A stretch of DNA of 64,000 nt from Sedimentisphaera sp050251615. GTDB taxonomy: Bacteria > Planctomycetota > Phycisphaerae > Sedimentisphaerales > Sedimentisphaeraceae. The translations under genes were made by a program, and so were the position numbers. The notes beneath the pieces are model-generated. The model had not been told where the DNA came from and ran no database searches. It was given only the letters and a program-made list of their open reading frames with translations. The stretch's first letter is position 1. Each line of letters starts with the position of its first letter. The stretch is from assembly GCA_050251615.1 (NCBI GenBank), contig JBFWMM010000006.1, positions 1 to 64,000 on the forward strand. Direction: 5' to 3'. Shown here piece after piece: positions 26,748 to 35,793 of the stretch.

Positions 26748-27581
26748 TTACAGAATACCGATCTTTCCAAATGCCGTGGCCATCGCCTGAGCGGTGGTAC
26801 TGTCCGTGCCGCGAAGGATTATCGGGGCGCCCGTTTCGCCGGATTCTACCACTTCGGCATCCATCGGAATCGAGCCGAGGAACGGTACGGAAAATTCCTC
26901 CGCCACCGCTTCGCCTCCGCCGGACTGAAATATATCAACGCGCTTACCGCAACCCTGGCAGACAAAGCCGGCCATATTTTCGAGTACGCCGAGCACCTTG
27001 ACCTGTATTTTCTCGCAGAATGAGATGCACTTCTTCACATCCACCACCGAAACCTGCTGAGGGGTAGTTACAATTACTGCGCCGTACGGGTCTTTGAGCG
27101 TTTGAACGGCGGAAAGTGGCTCATCACCGGTTCCCGGGGGGCAGTCCACGATGAGATAATCCAGCTCGCCCCAGAGAACCTTATTTACAAACTGGTCGAT
27201 AACGCTGTGCTTTGCGGGGCCGCGCCAGATTACAGGGCTTGAATCCGATTCGAGCATAAAGCCGATACTCATCACTTTCATCCCGTCGAGGGTGGTCGCG
27301 GGCAAGACCATCTCGCCATACTGCTGAACATCCTTCCCGCTCACATTGAGCATACGCGGCACGCTCGGGCCGTGCAGGTCAACATCAAGCAGACCAACCT
27401 TCTTGCCCTGGCTGTGTAGCCACGCGGCGAGATTAACAGCAACGCTACTCTTTCCAACGCCGCCTTTTCCGCTCATAACGAGTATCTTTTTCCCAATCTT
27501 ATTCAGGCTCTGTTCGCCTTCGCTCGGACAGGAGCCGCCGCAACCGCCCGCCATCGAACATCCATTGCAATTTTCCGACAT
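26748..27581 (-). CDS. Mrp/NBP35-family iron-sulfur cluster carrier ATPase
   Basis: A 277-aa P-loop ATPase that carries and transfers Fe-S clusters to apoproteins. The deviant Walker A GKGGVGKS is at residues 38-45, DVDLHGPSVPRML follows, and CQGCGK (Cys208 and Cys211) is the bridging-cluster CxxC. The N-terminus carries a cysteine-rich NBP35-like extension (CNGCSMAGGCGGSC) that may bind a second cluster. The start is the ATG at 27581 with AAGGA upstream; a longer frame to 27632 is unlikely. Confidence 0.9.
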   Translation of the reverse strand: MSENCNGCSMAGGCGGSCPSEGEQSLNKIGKKILVMSGKGGVGKSSVAVNLAAWLHSQGKKVGLLDVDLHGPSVPRMLNVSGKDVQQYGEMVLPATTLDGMKVMSIGFMLESDSSPVIWRGPAKHSVIDQFVNKVLWGELDYLIVDCPPGTGDEPLSAVQTLKDPYGAVIVTTPQQVSVVDVKKCISFCEKIQVKVLGVLENMAGFVCQGCGKRVDIFQSGGGEAVAEEFSVPFLGSIPMDAEVVESGETGAPIILRGTDSTTAQAMATAFGKIGIL

Positions 27582-27644
27582 TTCAATTCCTTTATATTTG
27601 TTTGCGCCGGCTCGGGGCCGCGCTGTATTCATTGCTGCCGCGCT

Positions 27645-28631
27645 TTATCTGCCGGCATCTCTTTCTTTCTTTTCTTCTACTTTCTTTTCTTCGTACACGT
27701 TTACGATATTCTGCACGAGGCTGTGCCGCACAATATCCTGTTTCTGCAAATTGCAGAAACCGATGCCTTTTATGCCGGAGAGGGTGTCTATCGCATCTAC
27801 AAGCCCGCTTTTGCCGCGCTCGTCCAGGTCTATCTGGGTGAGGTCGCCGGTAACGATCATCTTTGATTCACGGCCGAGGCGCGTGAGAAACATCATCATC
27901 TGGGCGGGCGTCGTGTTTTGAGCCTCGTCGCAGATAACCGCTGCCTCGTTGAGAGTACGCCCGCGCATAAACGCAAGCGGGATAATCTCAATCACATCCA
28001 TACTCATCAGCTTGCGCATCTGGCCGAACTCCATCATATCCTCAAGGCTGTCAAAAAGCGGCCTCAGATACGGGTTTACCTTGGCCTCTATATCGCCGGG
28101 GAGAAAGCCGAGCTTCTCACCCGCCTCAACCGCCGGCCGCACAAGCACCAGTTTGCGTATTTCGCCCTTCTTCAGCATCGAAACCGCCATCGCAACGGCA
28201 AGATACGTCTTGCCTGTACCGGCAGGGCCCGTGCAGAAGGTGAGGTCGTTGGCGTACATCGTACGCACATACTCAGCCTGGCCGTCTGTCAACGGCTCCA
28301 CAACCGACTTGTGCGAGAATACCTCCATCGAATAGCTCTTGGGATCAACCACGTTGCGCGAGACCTGCGTAATGATATTGCGCACCTCGGCGAGCGTAAT
28401 CGAGCCTCTTCTTGAAGCGGCTCTGCGCACTCGCTCAATCGCATCAGCCGCGCGAATGCAACTTTCGGAATCGGCGATTATCTTTATCTGATCGCCGCGC
28501 GCGCTCAGGCGAACATCAAAAGACTGCCGCAAGAGGCGCAGATACTCATCAGACGGGCCGAATACTAATGAAGCCTCCTGTTCGGAGGCAAGTGTGATTA
28601 TCTTTTCCAAATCGTTTGATTTCCTTTCCAT
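27645..28631 (-). CDS. phoH: PhoH-family ATPase
   Basis: A 328-aa protein of the PhoH/YbeZ group, an NTPase linked to RNA metabolism and ribosome maturation with YbeY. It has a KH-like N-terminal part (VRLSARGDQIKIIADSESC), Walker A in GPAGTGKTYLAVAMAV, RPAVEAGEKLGFLPGD, and CDEAQNTTPAQMMMFLTRLG with Walker B. The C-terminus ends in charged repeats. The start chosen is the ATG at 28631, where family similarity begins; a TTG at 28706 would add 25 atypical residues. The neighbouring mrp gene starts 63 bp downstream. ybeY is not visible here. Confidence 0.87.
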   Translation of the reverse strand: MERKSNDLEKIITLASEQEASLVFGPSDEYLRLLRQSFDVRLSARGDQIKIIADSESCIRAADAIERVRRAASRRGSITLAEVRNIITQVSRNVVDPKSYSMEVFSHKSVVEPLTDGQAEYVRTMYANDLTFCTGPAGTGKTYLAVAMAVSMLKKGEIRKLVLVRPAVEAGEKLGFLPGDIEAKVNPYLRPLFDSLEDMMEFGQMRKLMSMDVIEIIPLAFMRGRTLNEAAVICDEAQNTTPAQMMMFLTRLGRESKMIVTGDLTQIDLDERGKSGLVDAIDTLSGIKGIGFCNLQKQDIVRHSLVQNIVNVYEEKKVEEKKERDAGR

Positions 28632-28780
28632 AGACGGAACGGATAATTTTATCCCGCAGGCTCGTATTTTCAATGACAAAAAGCTTTCTGCTCTAATTGC
28701 ACGCAAAAACCTTGAATTATTTCGCCGGCTCGCTAATATTTCTCACTGTACCAATCGATTGCGATGGAGACTTCAATAAA

Positions 28781-29695
28781 ATGAAAAGAGCAACAACAGG
28801 GCTTTCAAAAAAACTCGTCAATACATGTGAATCTTCGCACGGCTTATGCTGTTGCACTGTTTTGGGCACAATCACGACTACAGCGAAGGCACACAAGCAC
28901 CCCGAAAACATCTTTTTTTACAGCCTTGCCGCTGTTTTGTTTCTGGCCGCCGTTTTAAGCGCACAGGAACACTCGACAGCCCCTTTCGACTCTCTCGGCG
29001 AGAGATTGTTCGAGCTGCCGGATTTTATCACATCGCAGGCCGATGATGTTTATCTGCGCGCCGACAACTTCACAGCCCTTGCTCTCGCAGGCACGGCGAG
29101 CATAGTTATGAACAACAATGGCGCGGACGAAAGGCTCGCCGAAGAGGAGTTTGAAGACCACTCCAAACTGTCGCACGGCTTCGACGAATTCCTCTACAAC
29201 CTCGGTTCGCCGGCAACCCATTTCGGCGCCGCAGGCATCTGGTACGTAATGAGCGCCTCGCGGGACGATACGGAGAATATGGAGAAGTCCTGGACGATGG
29301 TCAAGGCGCTCAGCATGACGGGGTTTATGACTGCTGGCCTCAAATTTGCCCGAGGCAACGACACGCCGAACGGCAAAGACCTCGCCTGGCCCAGCGGACA
29401 CACTTCCAGCTCCTTTGCGGTGGCTGCTTGCCTCGATGAGATGTACGGTCCCGAAGTCGGCGTGCCGGCGTATATCGCGGCCGGAGCCGTCGGCTGGCGT
29501 ATGATGCAGGCCGGAGACCACTGGGGAAGCGATGTCGTGTTCGGGGCAGTGCTTGGATACGTTACGGGAAAGACAATCGCCGGAGGCGATAAGGATATGT
29601 GGAAAGTGGGCAGGTTTGAGGCAATGCCGTACTTCCGCCCCGAAACCGACGAAAACGGCTCACAATTCGGCATAAACCTCACTACGAAATTCTAA
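28781..29695 (+). CDS. PAP2-superfamily phosphatase
   Basis: A 304-aa protein with the acid phosphatase/lipid phosphatase motifs: KFARGNDTPNG, PSGHTSSSFAVAACLDEM and GDHWGSDVVFGAVLGYVTG, which carry the catalytic histidines. A hydrophobic segment near residue 40 (NIFFYSLAAVLFLAAVL) suggests secretion or membrane anchoring. It could act on undecaprenyl pyrophosphate or phospholipid headgroups. The start is the ATG at 28781, with GGAG about 11 nt upstream. It is divergent from phoH. Confidence 0.8.
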   Translation: MKRATTGLSKKLVNTCESSHGLCCCTVLGTITTTAKAHKHPENIFFYSLAAVLFLAAVLSAQEHSTAPFDSLGERLFELPDFITSQADDVYLRADNFTALALAGTASIVMNNNGADERLAEEEFEDHSKLSHGFDEFLYNLGSPATHFGAAGIWYVMSASRDDTENMEKSWTMVKALSMTGFMTAGLKFARGNDTPNGKDLAWPSGHTSSSFAVAACLDEMYGPEVGVPAYIAAGAVGWRMMQAGDHWGSDVVFGAVLGYVTGKTIAGGDKDMWKVGRFEAMPYFRPETDENGSQFGINLTTKF

Positions 29696-29960
29696 CCCCC
29701 ATTCCTGCTCGGCATCTTTTCTATTAGCCGGCGAATTCGCAGAGGTGCAGAAAAAATACAATTCAGACTAAGTCTCGGAAAGCCTTAAGCTGACATGCTA
29801 CAAGCTCTAAGTCATGGCATTGTTTGCATTTTGCCCTGTGCTTTTTTAATACTTTTATTTTTTTATGTTGAAATTTCCGCTTTGCGTGTCCTACTACGGT
29901 AGAGATAGTGTAACATATTAAAGTATGGCAACAGCCTGCCTGTAACCAGGCCAGAGCAAA

Positions 29961-30500
29961 ATGAAACAAAGCAAAACAGTAGAGCTGGGCCCAGTAAATT
30001 TAGACAGAGCGTTTGTCGGACTCTTAGCTACAAACCAGCGCAAGCTTTTCGCGTACATCGTAAGCCTTGTGGCAAATGTAAACGATGCGGACGACATCCT
30101 CCAGGAGAGCGTTTACGTGATGATGAACAAATTTCATGAGTTTGAGCAGGGGACAGACTTTCTCGCCTGGGCAACCACCATAGCGTATTATCGCGTGCTC
30201 GAATTCAGGAGAAAGAAATCGAACAGGGAACTCTTCTTCGACGACGAAACTCTCTCCTGTCTTCATGAGGAAGCGAAATCCGAGCTTCAAGACGCCGATG
30301 ATTACATAGGGCACTTGAAAGACTGTATGCGCAAGCTTTCCGACAACGATTTCAATCTGGTCAAGCTTCGTTACTCGAATGATATGTCGGTTCGCGATAT
30401 AGCATCCCGTTTCGGCAGAACCATACAAAGCATTTATAGAAGTATATCCCGCGTAGAAAACCTCCTGCGAATTTGCATAGAGAGACAGGTAGCGTCATAA
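29961..30500 (+). CDS. ECF-type RNA polymerase sigma factor (pair 1)
   Basis: 179 aa. Region 2 runs from about residue 25 (KLFAYIVSLVANVNDADDIL, then FLAWATTIAYYRVLEFRRKK). Region 4 spans about 110-170 (DNDFNLVKLRYSNDMSVRDI, then RTIQSIYRSISRVENLL). It belongs to the planctomycete/Verrucomicrobia ECF sigma group. Its end overlaps, or nearly touches, a FecR-type gene that encodes a membrane protein, so the pair should act together. The two related pairs in this window have similar lengths and layout. No promoter sequence can be assigned. Confidence 0.85.
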   Translation: MKQSKTVELGPVNLDRAFVGLLATNQRKLFAYIVSLVANVNDADDILQESVYVMMNKFHEFEQGTDFLAWATTIAYYRVLEFRRKKSNRELFFDDETLSCLHEEAKSELQDADDYIGHLKDCMRKLSDNDFNLVKLRYSNDMSVRDIASRFGRTIQSIYRSISRVENLLRICIERQVAS

Positions 30501-32176
30501 TCTTGGTAGAAAAAGAACAAATCAACTTTATCAATCTCATCGTGAAGGCACGCGAAGGCGCACTTTCGCAGGAAGAACTCCTGCTGCTGAAGAACCTTAT
30601 GAAGCAGCCGCAATACAGAAAGTTGTATTTTGCGGCAACAAAAGTCAGCTGTGCTCTAAACCAGGTTGATGCATCCGATTTTTGTGGTAATCAAAGAGCG
30701 CAGGCTTTTCGCTCCATCGACACAAAACTTCTCGAAGAGCTCGCCGAAAGTGAGAGGAAAGCGCCAAAGTTGGAGAGGATGGAAGAAGTTGAAGCTGTGC
30801 CGCACAAGGTCATCAGGCCAGCGATTGAAAAGCGCACAATGAGCAGGTTCCAGAAGCTCACGCTCAGCGCTTGCGCGGCGATTATTCTTCTGCTTCTCAG
30901 CCTGAACTTCCTTACGGGAAGGACGTACAGCGTTGATGTGGCCACGGTTACAGACCAGATGAATGCAAAGTGGCTCGGCTCGGCCACAGGCTTCAGAAAC
31001 GGCGAGCGCCTCTGGACAAACAAAGACCTGCTCAATCTGGACAAAGGCGTTATCAGTATAAAATTTGATGATGGCGTTGATATTGTGATTGAGGGGCCAT
31101 CGAGGTTTACCGTCGAGCGCGGCGGTGTGTACCTTGAATACGGCAGACTGTTCAGCAGCGTGTCAAAATCAGGTTTAGGCTTTACCGTTGACACACCGAA
31201 GGTAAGGTTTGTTGATCAGGGCACGGAGTTCGGCGTGCAGGCAGATATTAACGGCTCATCCGAGCTGCATGTCATAAAGGGTAAAGTTCAGCTCTTCGCG
31301 GGAGCGAAAGGGGATGCTAAAACAGCGCTTCTGGTAACCGAAAACAGGGCGGTCAGGTACAATGCTGTTAAAGAAGAGACCCTTGAGATCCCAATCGAAA
31401 ACGAAGCGTTTGTCAGGAGCGTCAATTCCAAGGCCTTAATGCTTTGGCATGGCGAAAGGAAATTAGACGTAGCCGATTTGTTTGCAGGCGGCAACGGTTT
31501 TGGCAATGTGGAAAAGCTTATCGGCCTTGACCCCGCAAGCGGAAAATACACTGATTCGATTAACGGCAGTACAAGAATAACAAACAATCAGTACAACACT
31601 GTGCCTGAATCCCGATTTATAGACGGCGTGTTTGTGCCAGACGGAGGTGAAGGAAAGCTGCGCATCAGCTCAACAGGCCTCACATTCGACTGCCCCGACA
31701 CCTCTGGAAAATATACGCACGAAATATCCACATACAGAGGCAGCTTGAGCGGTCAGAAAACAACCGTGCCGCAGTTTGTAAGAGATGGGGTAAGGCATGA
31801 AACAGAACCCATGCTGTTTGTTCACAGCAACGTCGGCATAACTTTCGACCTTGACAAGATTCGCAATACTCTCCCCGATTTACGGTTGGAGAGCTTCGCT
31901 ACCAAAGCCGCTTTCCCCGATGTTTACACTGATGACGGTACGGTGCCGGATGTTGATGTATTCGTGTTGGCCGATGGTGAAGTAAAGTATCACAGAGAGG
32001 GTTTTCTGTTTCAAGACGGTATCATTTCTATAGATGTTTCTCTCAATGAAACCGACAGATTCCTTACTTTGATTGTAACAGAGGGAAGGTCAAGCTCGAA
32101 AATTAAAGATTTCCCCTGGGGGCTCGACAGCCTGTTTTTGATAGAGCCGGAACTTACTCTGGCCGAACAGCGCTGA
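30473..32176 (+). CDS. FecR/NPCBM-like membrane sensor (pair 1)
   Basis: 567 aa. A cytoplasmic N-terminus of about 120 residues (LIVKAREGALSQEELLLLK) is followed by one span (LTLSACAAIILLLLSLNFL). A FecR-type domain comes next (GVDIVIEGPSRFTVERGGVY, then VRFVDQGTEFGVQADINGSS). A C-terminal domain ends in FLTLIVTEGRSS and resembles NPCBM modules that bind carbohydrate. By analogy with FecR-type anti-sigma factors it should hold or modulate the adjacent sigma factor and sense an extracellular ligand. The start may be the ATG at 30473 (28-bp overlap with the sigma gene) or a TTG at 30503. A 56-nt stretch (31226-31281) is identical to pair 2. Confidence 0.8.
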   Translation: MHRETGSVIILVEKEQINFINLIVKAREGALSQEELLLLKNLMKQPQYRKLYFAATKVSCALNQVDASDFCGNQRAQAFRSIDTKLLEELAESERKAPKLERMEEVEAVPHKVIRPAIEKRTMSRFQKLTLSACAAIILLLLSLNFLTGRTYSVDVATVTDQMNAKWLGSATGFRNGERLWTNKDLLNLDKGVISIKFDDGVDIVIEGPSRFTVERGGVYLEYGRLFSSVSKSGLGFTVDTPKVRFVDQGTEFGVQADINGSSELHVIKGKVQLFAGAKGDAKTALLVTENRAVRYNAVKEETLEIPIENEAFVRSVNSKALMLWHGERKLDVADLFAGGNGFGNVEKLIGLDPASGKYTDSINGSTRITNNQYNTVPESRFIDGVFVPDGGEGKLRISSTGLTFDCPDTSGKYTHEISTYRGSLSGQKTTVPQFVRDGVRHETEPMLFVHSNVGITFDLDKIRNTLPDLRLESFATKAAFPDVYTDDGTVPDVDVFVLADGEVKYHREGFLFQDGIISIDVSLNETDRFLTLIVTEGRSSSKIKDFPWGLDSLFLIEPELTLAEQR

Positions 32177-32244
32177 ACTAAGAAAGATGTGGCAATGGAC
32201 AATTGCTGTAAATTAATTTGTGTTTTTTTAATGAGGTATCAACA

Positions 32245-33168
32245 ATGAAGAAATATGTCTTTTTGTTTGTCGTTGTGTTGATGTTTGCCAAATGCGACAC
32301 TGCCGGTGCAACAATTCTCTACAGTGAGACATTCACAACAGAATCTGCCGTTCATGATGATGGCAACGGGTACTACACCACGCCGGCTGGTGAAGCAACT
32401 TCCTACACCCACTTGCAGTCAATAGATACAGACGCCTATCAGCGAATTGAGGCCAATCAGTGGAATCTCAGGGAGTATAATTCAGGCTCCGGCGACGGCT
32501 TTTACTTTCAGGAAATCGGCGAGCCTGTGAGAACATACTACAACTGGGCAACCTCTCCGTTTGCCGCAGATATTATCAGCGGCGGCGGCCTTCAGATGAG
32601 CCTTGACGTAACATATTCAGACGTTGCAGACAACAACGCTTGGATCGAATTCGCTTTCGGCACCGGCAACTCTGCTTCGACAGACGGAAGGCGCTACGAT
32701 GATTCAGACGTTGACTTCGGCTTCCGCTTCGAGGGCGACCGTATCGATATGAAGGATAACGGCGCAGGTGTTGGTACTGTTTCCTACGACACTTCTCTCA
32801 GCAACGACGTCATGGGAACGGCTGAGATACTGCTTGCATTTGATTCTTTTGATGCCGGAACGACAGTCAACGCCACAATGACAATCGGCACGAACGTGTT
32901 TACAAACAGTTTCACGCTTGACACCACCGATGACTTCAGATTCTCGTTTGGCCCGGGTTATTACTTGGATGAAGACAGTATTTACGTGGACAATCTGCTT
33001 CTTCAAACGGTTCCTGAACCTGCTACGATGTCTATGCTTGCGCCTTGGAGTCTTTGGTCTTATAAAGAGAAAACGCAGCTAAGGCCGACGGGCACTTTCC
33101 TTTGTTTGAAAGAAAAGGTATTAACGCAGAACGTTGATATCGAGTGGAATAATTACAGTTTACTTTAA
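32245..33168 (+). CDS. Secreted PEP-CTERM-type protein with a frameshifted anchor
   Basis: 307 aa as encoded. The signal peptide is KYVFLFVVVLMFAKCDTAGA. The body is beta-rich with NWATSPFAADIISGGG and WIEFAFGTGN, a LamG-like fold. PEP-CTERM is recognised by VPEPATMSML, but the sequence then runs into 43 unrelated residues. Removing one C in the CC at 33043-33044 restores the expected tail: hydrophobic LALGVFGLI, then KRKRS and a stop at 33082. So the gene is broken, or the base call is wrong. It is the first copy of a tandem duplication with the next gene. GAGGT lies before the ATG at 32245. Confidence 0.7.
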   Translation: MKKYVFLFVVVLMFAKCDTAGATILYSETFTTESAVHDDGNGYYTTPAGEATSYTHLQSIDTDAYQRIEANQWNLREYNSGSGDGFYFQEIGEPVRTYYNWATSPFAADIISGGGLQMSLDVTYSDVADNNAWIEFAFGTGNSASTDGRRYDDSDVDFGFRFEGDRIDMKDNGAGVGTVSYDTSLSNDVMGTAEILLAFDSFDAGTTVNATMTIGTNVFTNSFTLDTTDDFRFSFGPGYYLDEDSIYVDNLLLQTVPEPATMSMLAPWSLWSYKEKTQLRPTGTFLCLKEKVLTQNVDIEWNNYSLL

Positions 33169-33181
33169 TGAGGTTATTATC

Positions 33182-35476
33182 GTGAAAAAAATTCTAAATA
33201 CTTTGATTCTAACAATGTTTGTCGCAGCATCTGCGAATGCCGTCATCTTCTACAATGACGACTTCACCACAGATTCTGCCGTCCATGACGATGCGAGCGG
33301 CTACTACACTTCGCCCGTCGGCACAGCAACCGCCTACGCCCACTTGCAGTCAATCGACACAGACGCCTATCAGCGAATTGAGAGCAATCAGTGGAATCTC
33401 AGGGAGTATAATTCCGGTTCCGGCGACGGCTTTTACTTTCAGGAAATCGGCGAGCCTGCGAGAACATACTACAACTGGGCAACTTCACCGCTTGCTCCTG
33501 ATATTATTAATGGCGGCGGCATCGAGATCTTGTTCGATATTACATATTCTGACATCGCCGACAACAGTGCATGGATTGAATTCGCTTTCGGCACCGGCAA
33601 CTCTGCCTCGACAGATGGAAGGCGCTACGACGATTCAGACGTTGACTTCGGCTTCCGCTTTGAGGGCGACCGTATCGATATGAAGGATAATGGCGCAGGT
33701 GTCGGTACTGTCTCCTACGGTACTCCACTGAGCAACAATGTTACAGCTTCGGCATCGGTTTCGCTTGCTTTTGACTCCTTCGCCGAAGGGACTTCCGTAA
33801 ATGCAACGCTCACTATAGGCGATAACATATTCACAAACAGCTTCACTCTGGACACCACAGACGATTTCAGATTCTCGTTTGGCCCGGGCTACTATTTGGA
33901 TGAAGACAGTATTCTTGTTGACAACCTGTTTGTTCAGACCGTCATTCCGACCGGCCCTGTTGATCCGTATCCCGCAAACAAAGAGAAGAGCGTTCCGCTT
34001 GAAGTAACTTTGCAGTGGAACGGCGATTCGGATGAAACCGTTCAGACACAGCTCGATCCAAGCGTAACGAAGTACAATCTCTATATCGATTATGACAATA
34101 CCGACACCGACCCCAACCTGTATTATCTCGACGAGGTGGCTGTAACCGACTGGAGCAGCCGAGCTGCCTCTTACGGCCCGCTGTCATTGAGCTATGACCA
34201 GAGCGTAACCTGGCAGGTGGAAGAAATTAAAACAAACGAGGGCGTTGAAGAGAGTCTGTTCGGGCCTGTATGGACATTTGAGGCAATTAAATCGGTACCG
34301 GTCGTTCCGACCGATTCCCTGGGCATCGTAAGGGTATTTGAGGGCCAGGGAGCGGAATTTACGGTTGAGTTCGGCAGTGCTTCAGCCCCGACTGTTACAT
34401 GGTACCACTATGACAACATCACCGAAACGGCAGTTACTGAAGGTGTCATCACGATTGACAACGGCGACGGCACATTTGAAACCGGACTCTCGATTGTCTC
34501 TACCACAACATCTGATGAAGGCCAGTATTACTGCAAGGTAAGCAATTCAGGCGGCTCTGAGGAGTATCAGTCAGGCACGGCAGACCTCATCATAAACCGC
34601 TTGCTCGCGCAATACAGCTTCGATGGTGACCTCGCCGACAGCAGCGCAAACGGCGCGCCTGCCGGTATCGCAATGAGCACCGCCGGCGACCCGAACACGC
34701 TTTTACATGTTGAGACGGACGCATCTTACGATGCAGGCATCGATGGCACCGCATCAGCGGCTCTCGATCTCGCCGCCGGTACCTACATCAGCTTCGGCAC
34801 AGATGGCTACCCGAACAAAGCCGCTACAACCGCCAGCGGTTTTGGCGCAGGGCTTGACGAGGGCACAATTATTTTCTGGATTAAGCCTGTTGCCAATGTT
34901 GCACAGATGCTTTTAGGCAATGCCAACGACGGCTCTGCTACCGCTTGGTCCACGGAATTCAGCTCCCCTGATGATTTGCGTCTGTTTATTCGCGATTCGG
35001 CAGGCAGAACTGTCGCATTAGTTCAGGGCAGCACAGACCGCCCGGAATTTGACCTCAACGACGGTACCTGGCACCTGATGGCAACATGCTGGGGCGGGGG
35101 CTCCTCCGCGGTTTACGTGGATGGACAGCTGGCAAACAGCGCAAATGGCGCCTCAAGCACTGATTACGATCCCTGGCAGTACAGTATGCTTCTTGGCGCA
35201 GCTCGCGATTCATCCGACCGCACATTCCTGGTAAACACCTTTGACGGCGGCAAGTTTGACAATATGAGGATATTCAACTACCGCCTCGACAGCAACAGTG
35301 ATGTATTCGCACAGGAATACGTGGATATTACCGGCGTTGCGCCTTGCGTTGATATGAACTTCCTTGACGGACTCGCCAACGCAAACCTCGATAACACCGG
35401 CTCTTCATACTGCCGCGTTGACCTGGCAGACTTTGCGGAGTTTGCAATTGCATGGCTTGAAAACGGCCTCTACTGA
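33182..35476 (+). CDS. Secreted LamG/Ig-like protein with dockerin-like C-terminus, tandem paralog
   Basis: 764 aa. Signal peptide KKILNTLILTMFVAASANA from a GTG start at 33182, with GAGG about 9 nt upstream; a longer frame from 33134 lacks a site. The first ~240 residues duplicate the previous gene. A fibronectin-like segment follows (PANKEKSVPLEVTLQWNGDS), then an Ig-like domain (GQGAEFTVEFGSASAP to YYCKVSNSGG), a LamG domain (LLAQYSFDGDLADSS to DGGKFDNMRIFNYRLDS), and a C-terminal dockerin-like half (CRVDLADFAEFAIAWLENGL). It is probably a surface or secreted glycan-binding protein, downstream of sigma/FecR pair 1. Confidence 0.75.
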   Translation: MKKILNTLILTMFVAASANAVIFYNDDFTTDSAVHDDASGYYTSPVGTATAYAHLQSIDTDAYQRIESNQWNLREYNSGSGDGFYFQEIGEPARTYYNWATSPLAPDIINGGGIEILFDITYSDIADNSAWIEFAFGTGNSASTDGRRYDDSDVDFGFRFEGDRIDMKDNGAGVGTVSYGTPLSNNVTASASVSLAFDSFAEGTSVNATLTIGDNIFTNSFTLDTTDDFRFSFGPGYYLDEDSILVDNLFVQTVIPTGPVDPYPANKEKSVPLEVTLQWNGDSDETVQTQLDPSVTKYNLYIDYDNTDTDPNLYYLDEVAVTDWSSRAASYGPLSLSYDQSVTWQVEEIKTNEGVEESLFGPVWTFEAIKSVPVVPTDSLGIVRVFEGQGAEFTVEFGSASAPTVTWYHYDNITETAVTEGVITIDNGDGTFETGLSIVSTTTSDEGQYYCKVSNSGGSEEYQSGTADLIINRLLAQYSFDGDLADSSANGAPAGIAMSTAGDPNTLLHVETDASYDAGIDGTASAALDLAAGTYISFGTDGYPNKAATTASGFGAGLDEGTIIFWIKPVANVAQMLLGNANDGSATAWSTEFSSPDDLRLFIRDSAGRTVALVQGSTDRPEFDLNDGTWHLMATCWGGGSSAVYVDGQLANSANGASSTDYDPWQYSMLLGAARDSSDRTFLVNTFDGGKFDNMRIFNYRLDSNSDVFAQEYVDITGVAPCVDMNFLDGLANANLDNTGSSYCRVDLADFAEFAIAWLENGLY

Positions 35477-35527
35477 GATCTCCAAAAAACTTAATGATAC
35501 GAAGTGGCGGGCGGCTTTTAGCCCGCC

Positions 35528-35629
35528 ATGGATTTACCGAAGGTTCATTCACGAGAGACGATTCCTGACGGTATTGTAGATGCGCTTGATTTACAGGTGC
35601 TTTGCGAAAACTGGCTGGCTGAGGATTGA
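35528..35629 (+). pseudogene. Remnant of a dockerin-like C-terminus
   Basis: A 33-codon frame ends in DGIVDALDLQVLCENWLAED, which matches the second loop of the dockerin-like modules elsewhere in the window. It has no signal peptide or upstream half, is 51 bp past the previous stop and in the same frame, and starts within a hairpin. It is best read as the tail of a deleted or displaced paralog. Confidence 0.5.
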
Positions 35630-35683
35630 TGTTCCATCAAGACTGATTCAGCTCGCCCTTTTGATAGATATTACTATTATTTT

Positions 35684-35718
35684 ATCCCGGCTCGCTTCAC
35701 GGCGGGTCGGGATTTTTT
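35684..35718 (+). terminator. Intrinsic terminator after the LamG/dockerin genes
   Basis: A 12-bp stem with two G-U pairs (35684-35695 with 35702-35713) and a 6-nt loop, followed by TTTTTT. It separates the first sigma/FecR cluster from the second. Confidence 0.75.
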
Positions 35719-35793
35719 GTTTATTTACAAAAAAGTGCTTTTCAAAATGTCCACTTTCCCGAAAAATGGTCAAATACAAATGAAAGGTAATCA

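Noticed and set aside
35505..35528. GGCGGGC/GCCCGCC hairpin as a terminator
   Set aside because: No T-run follows; the stronger hairpin at 35684-35718 has one and is preferred.
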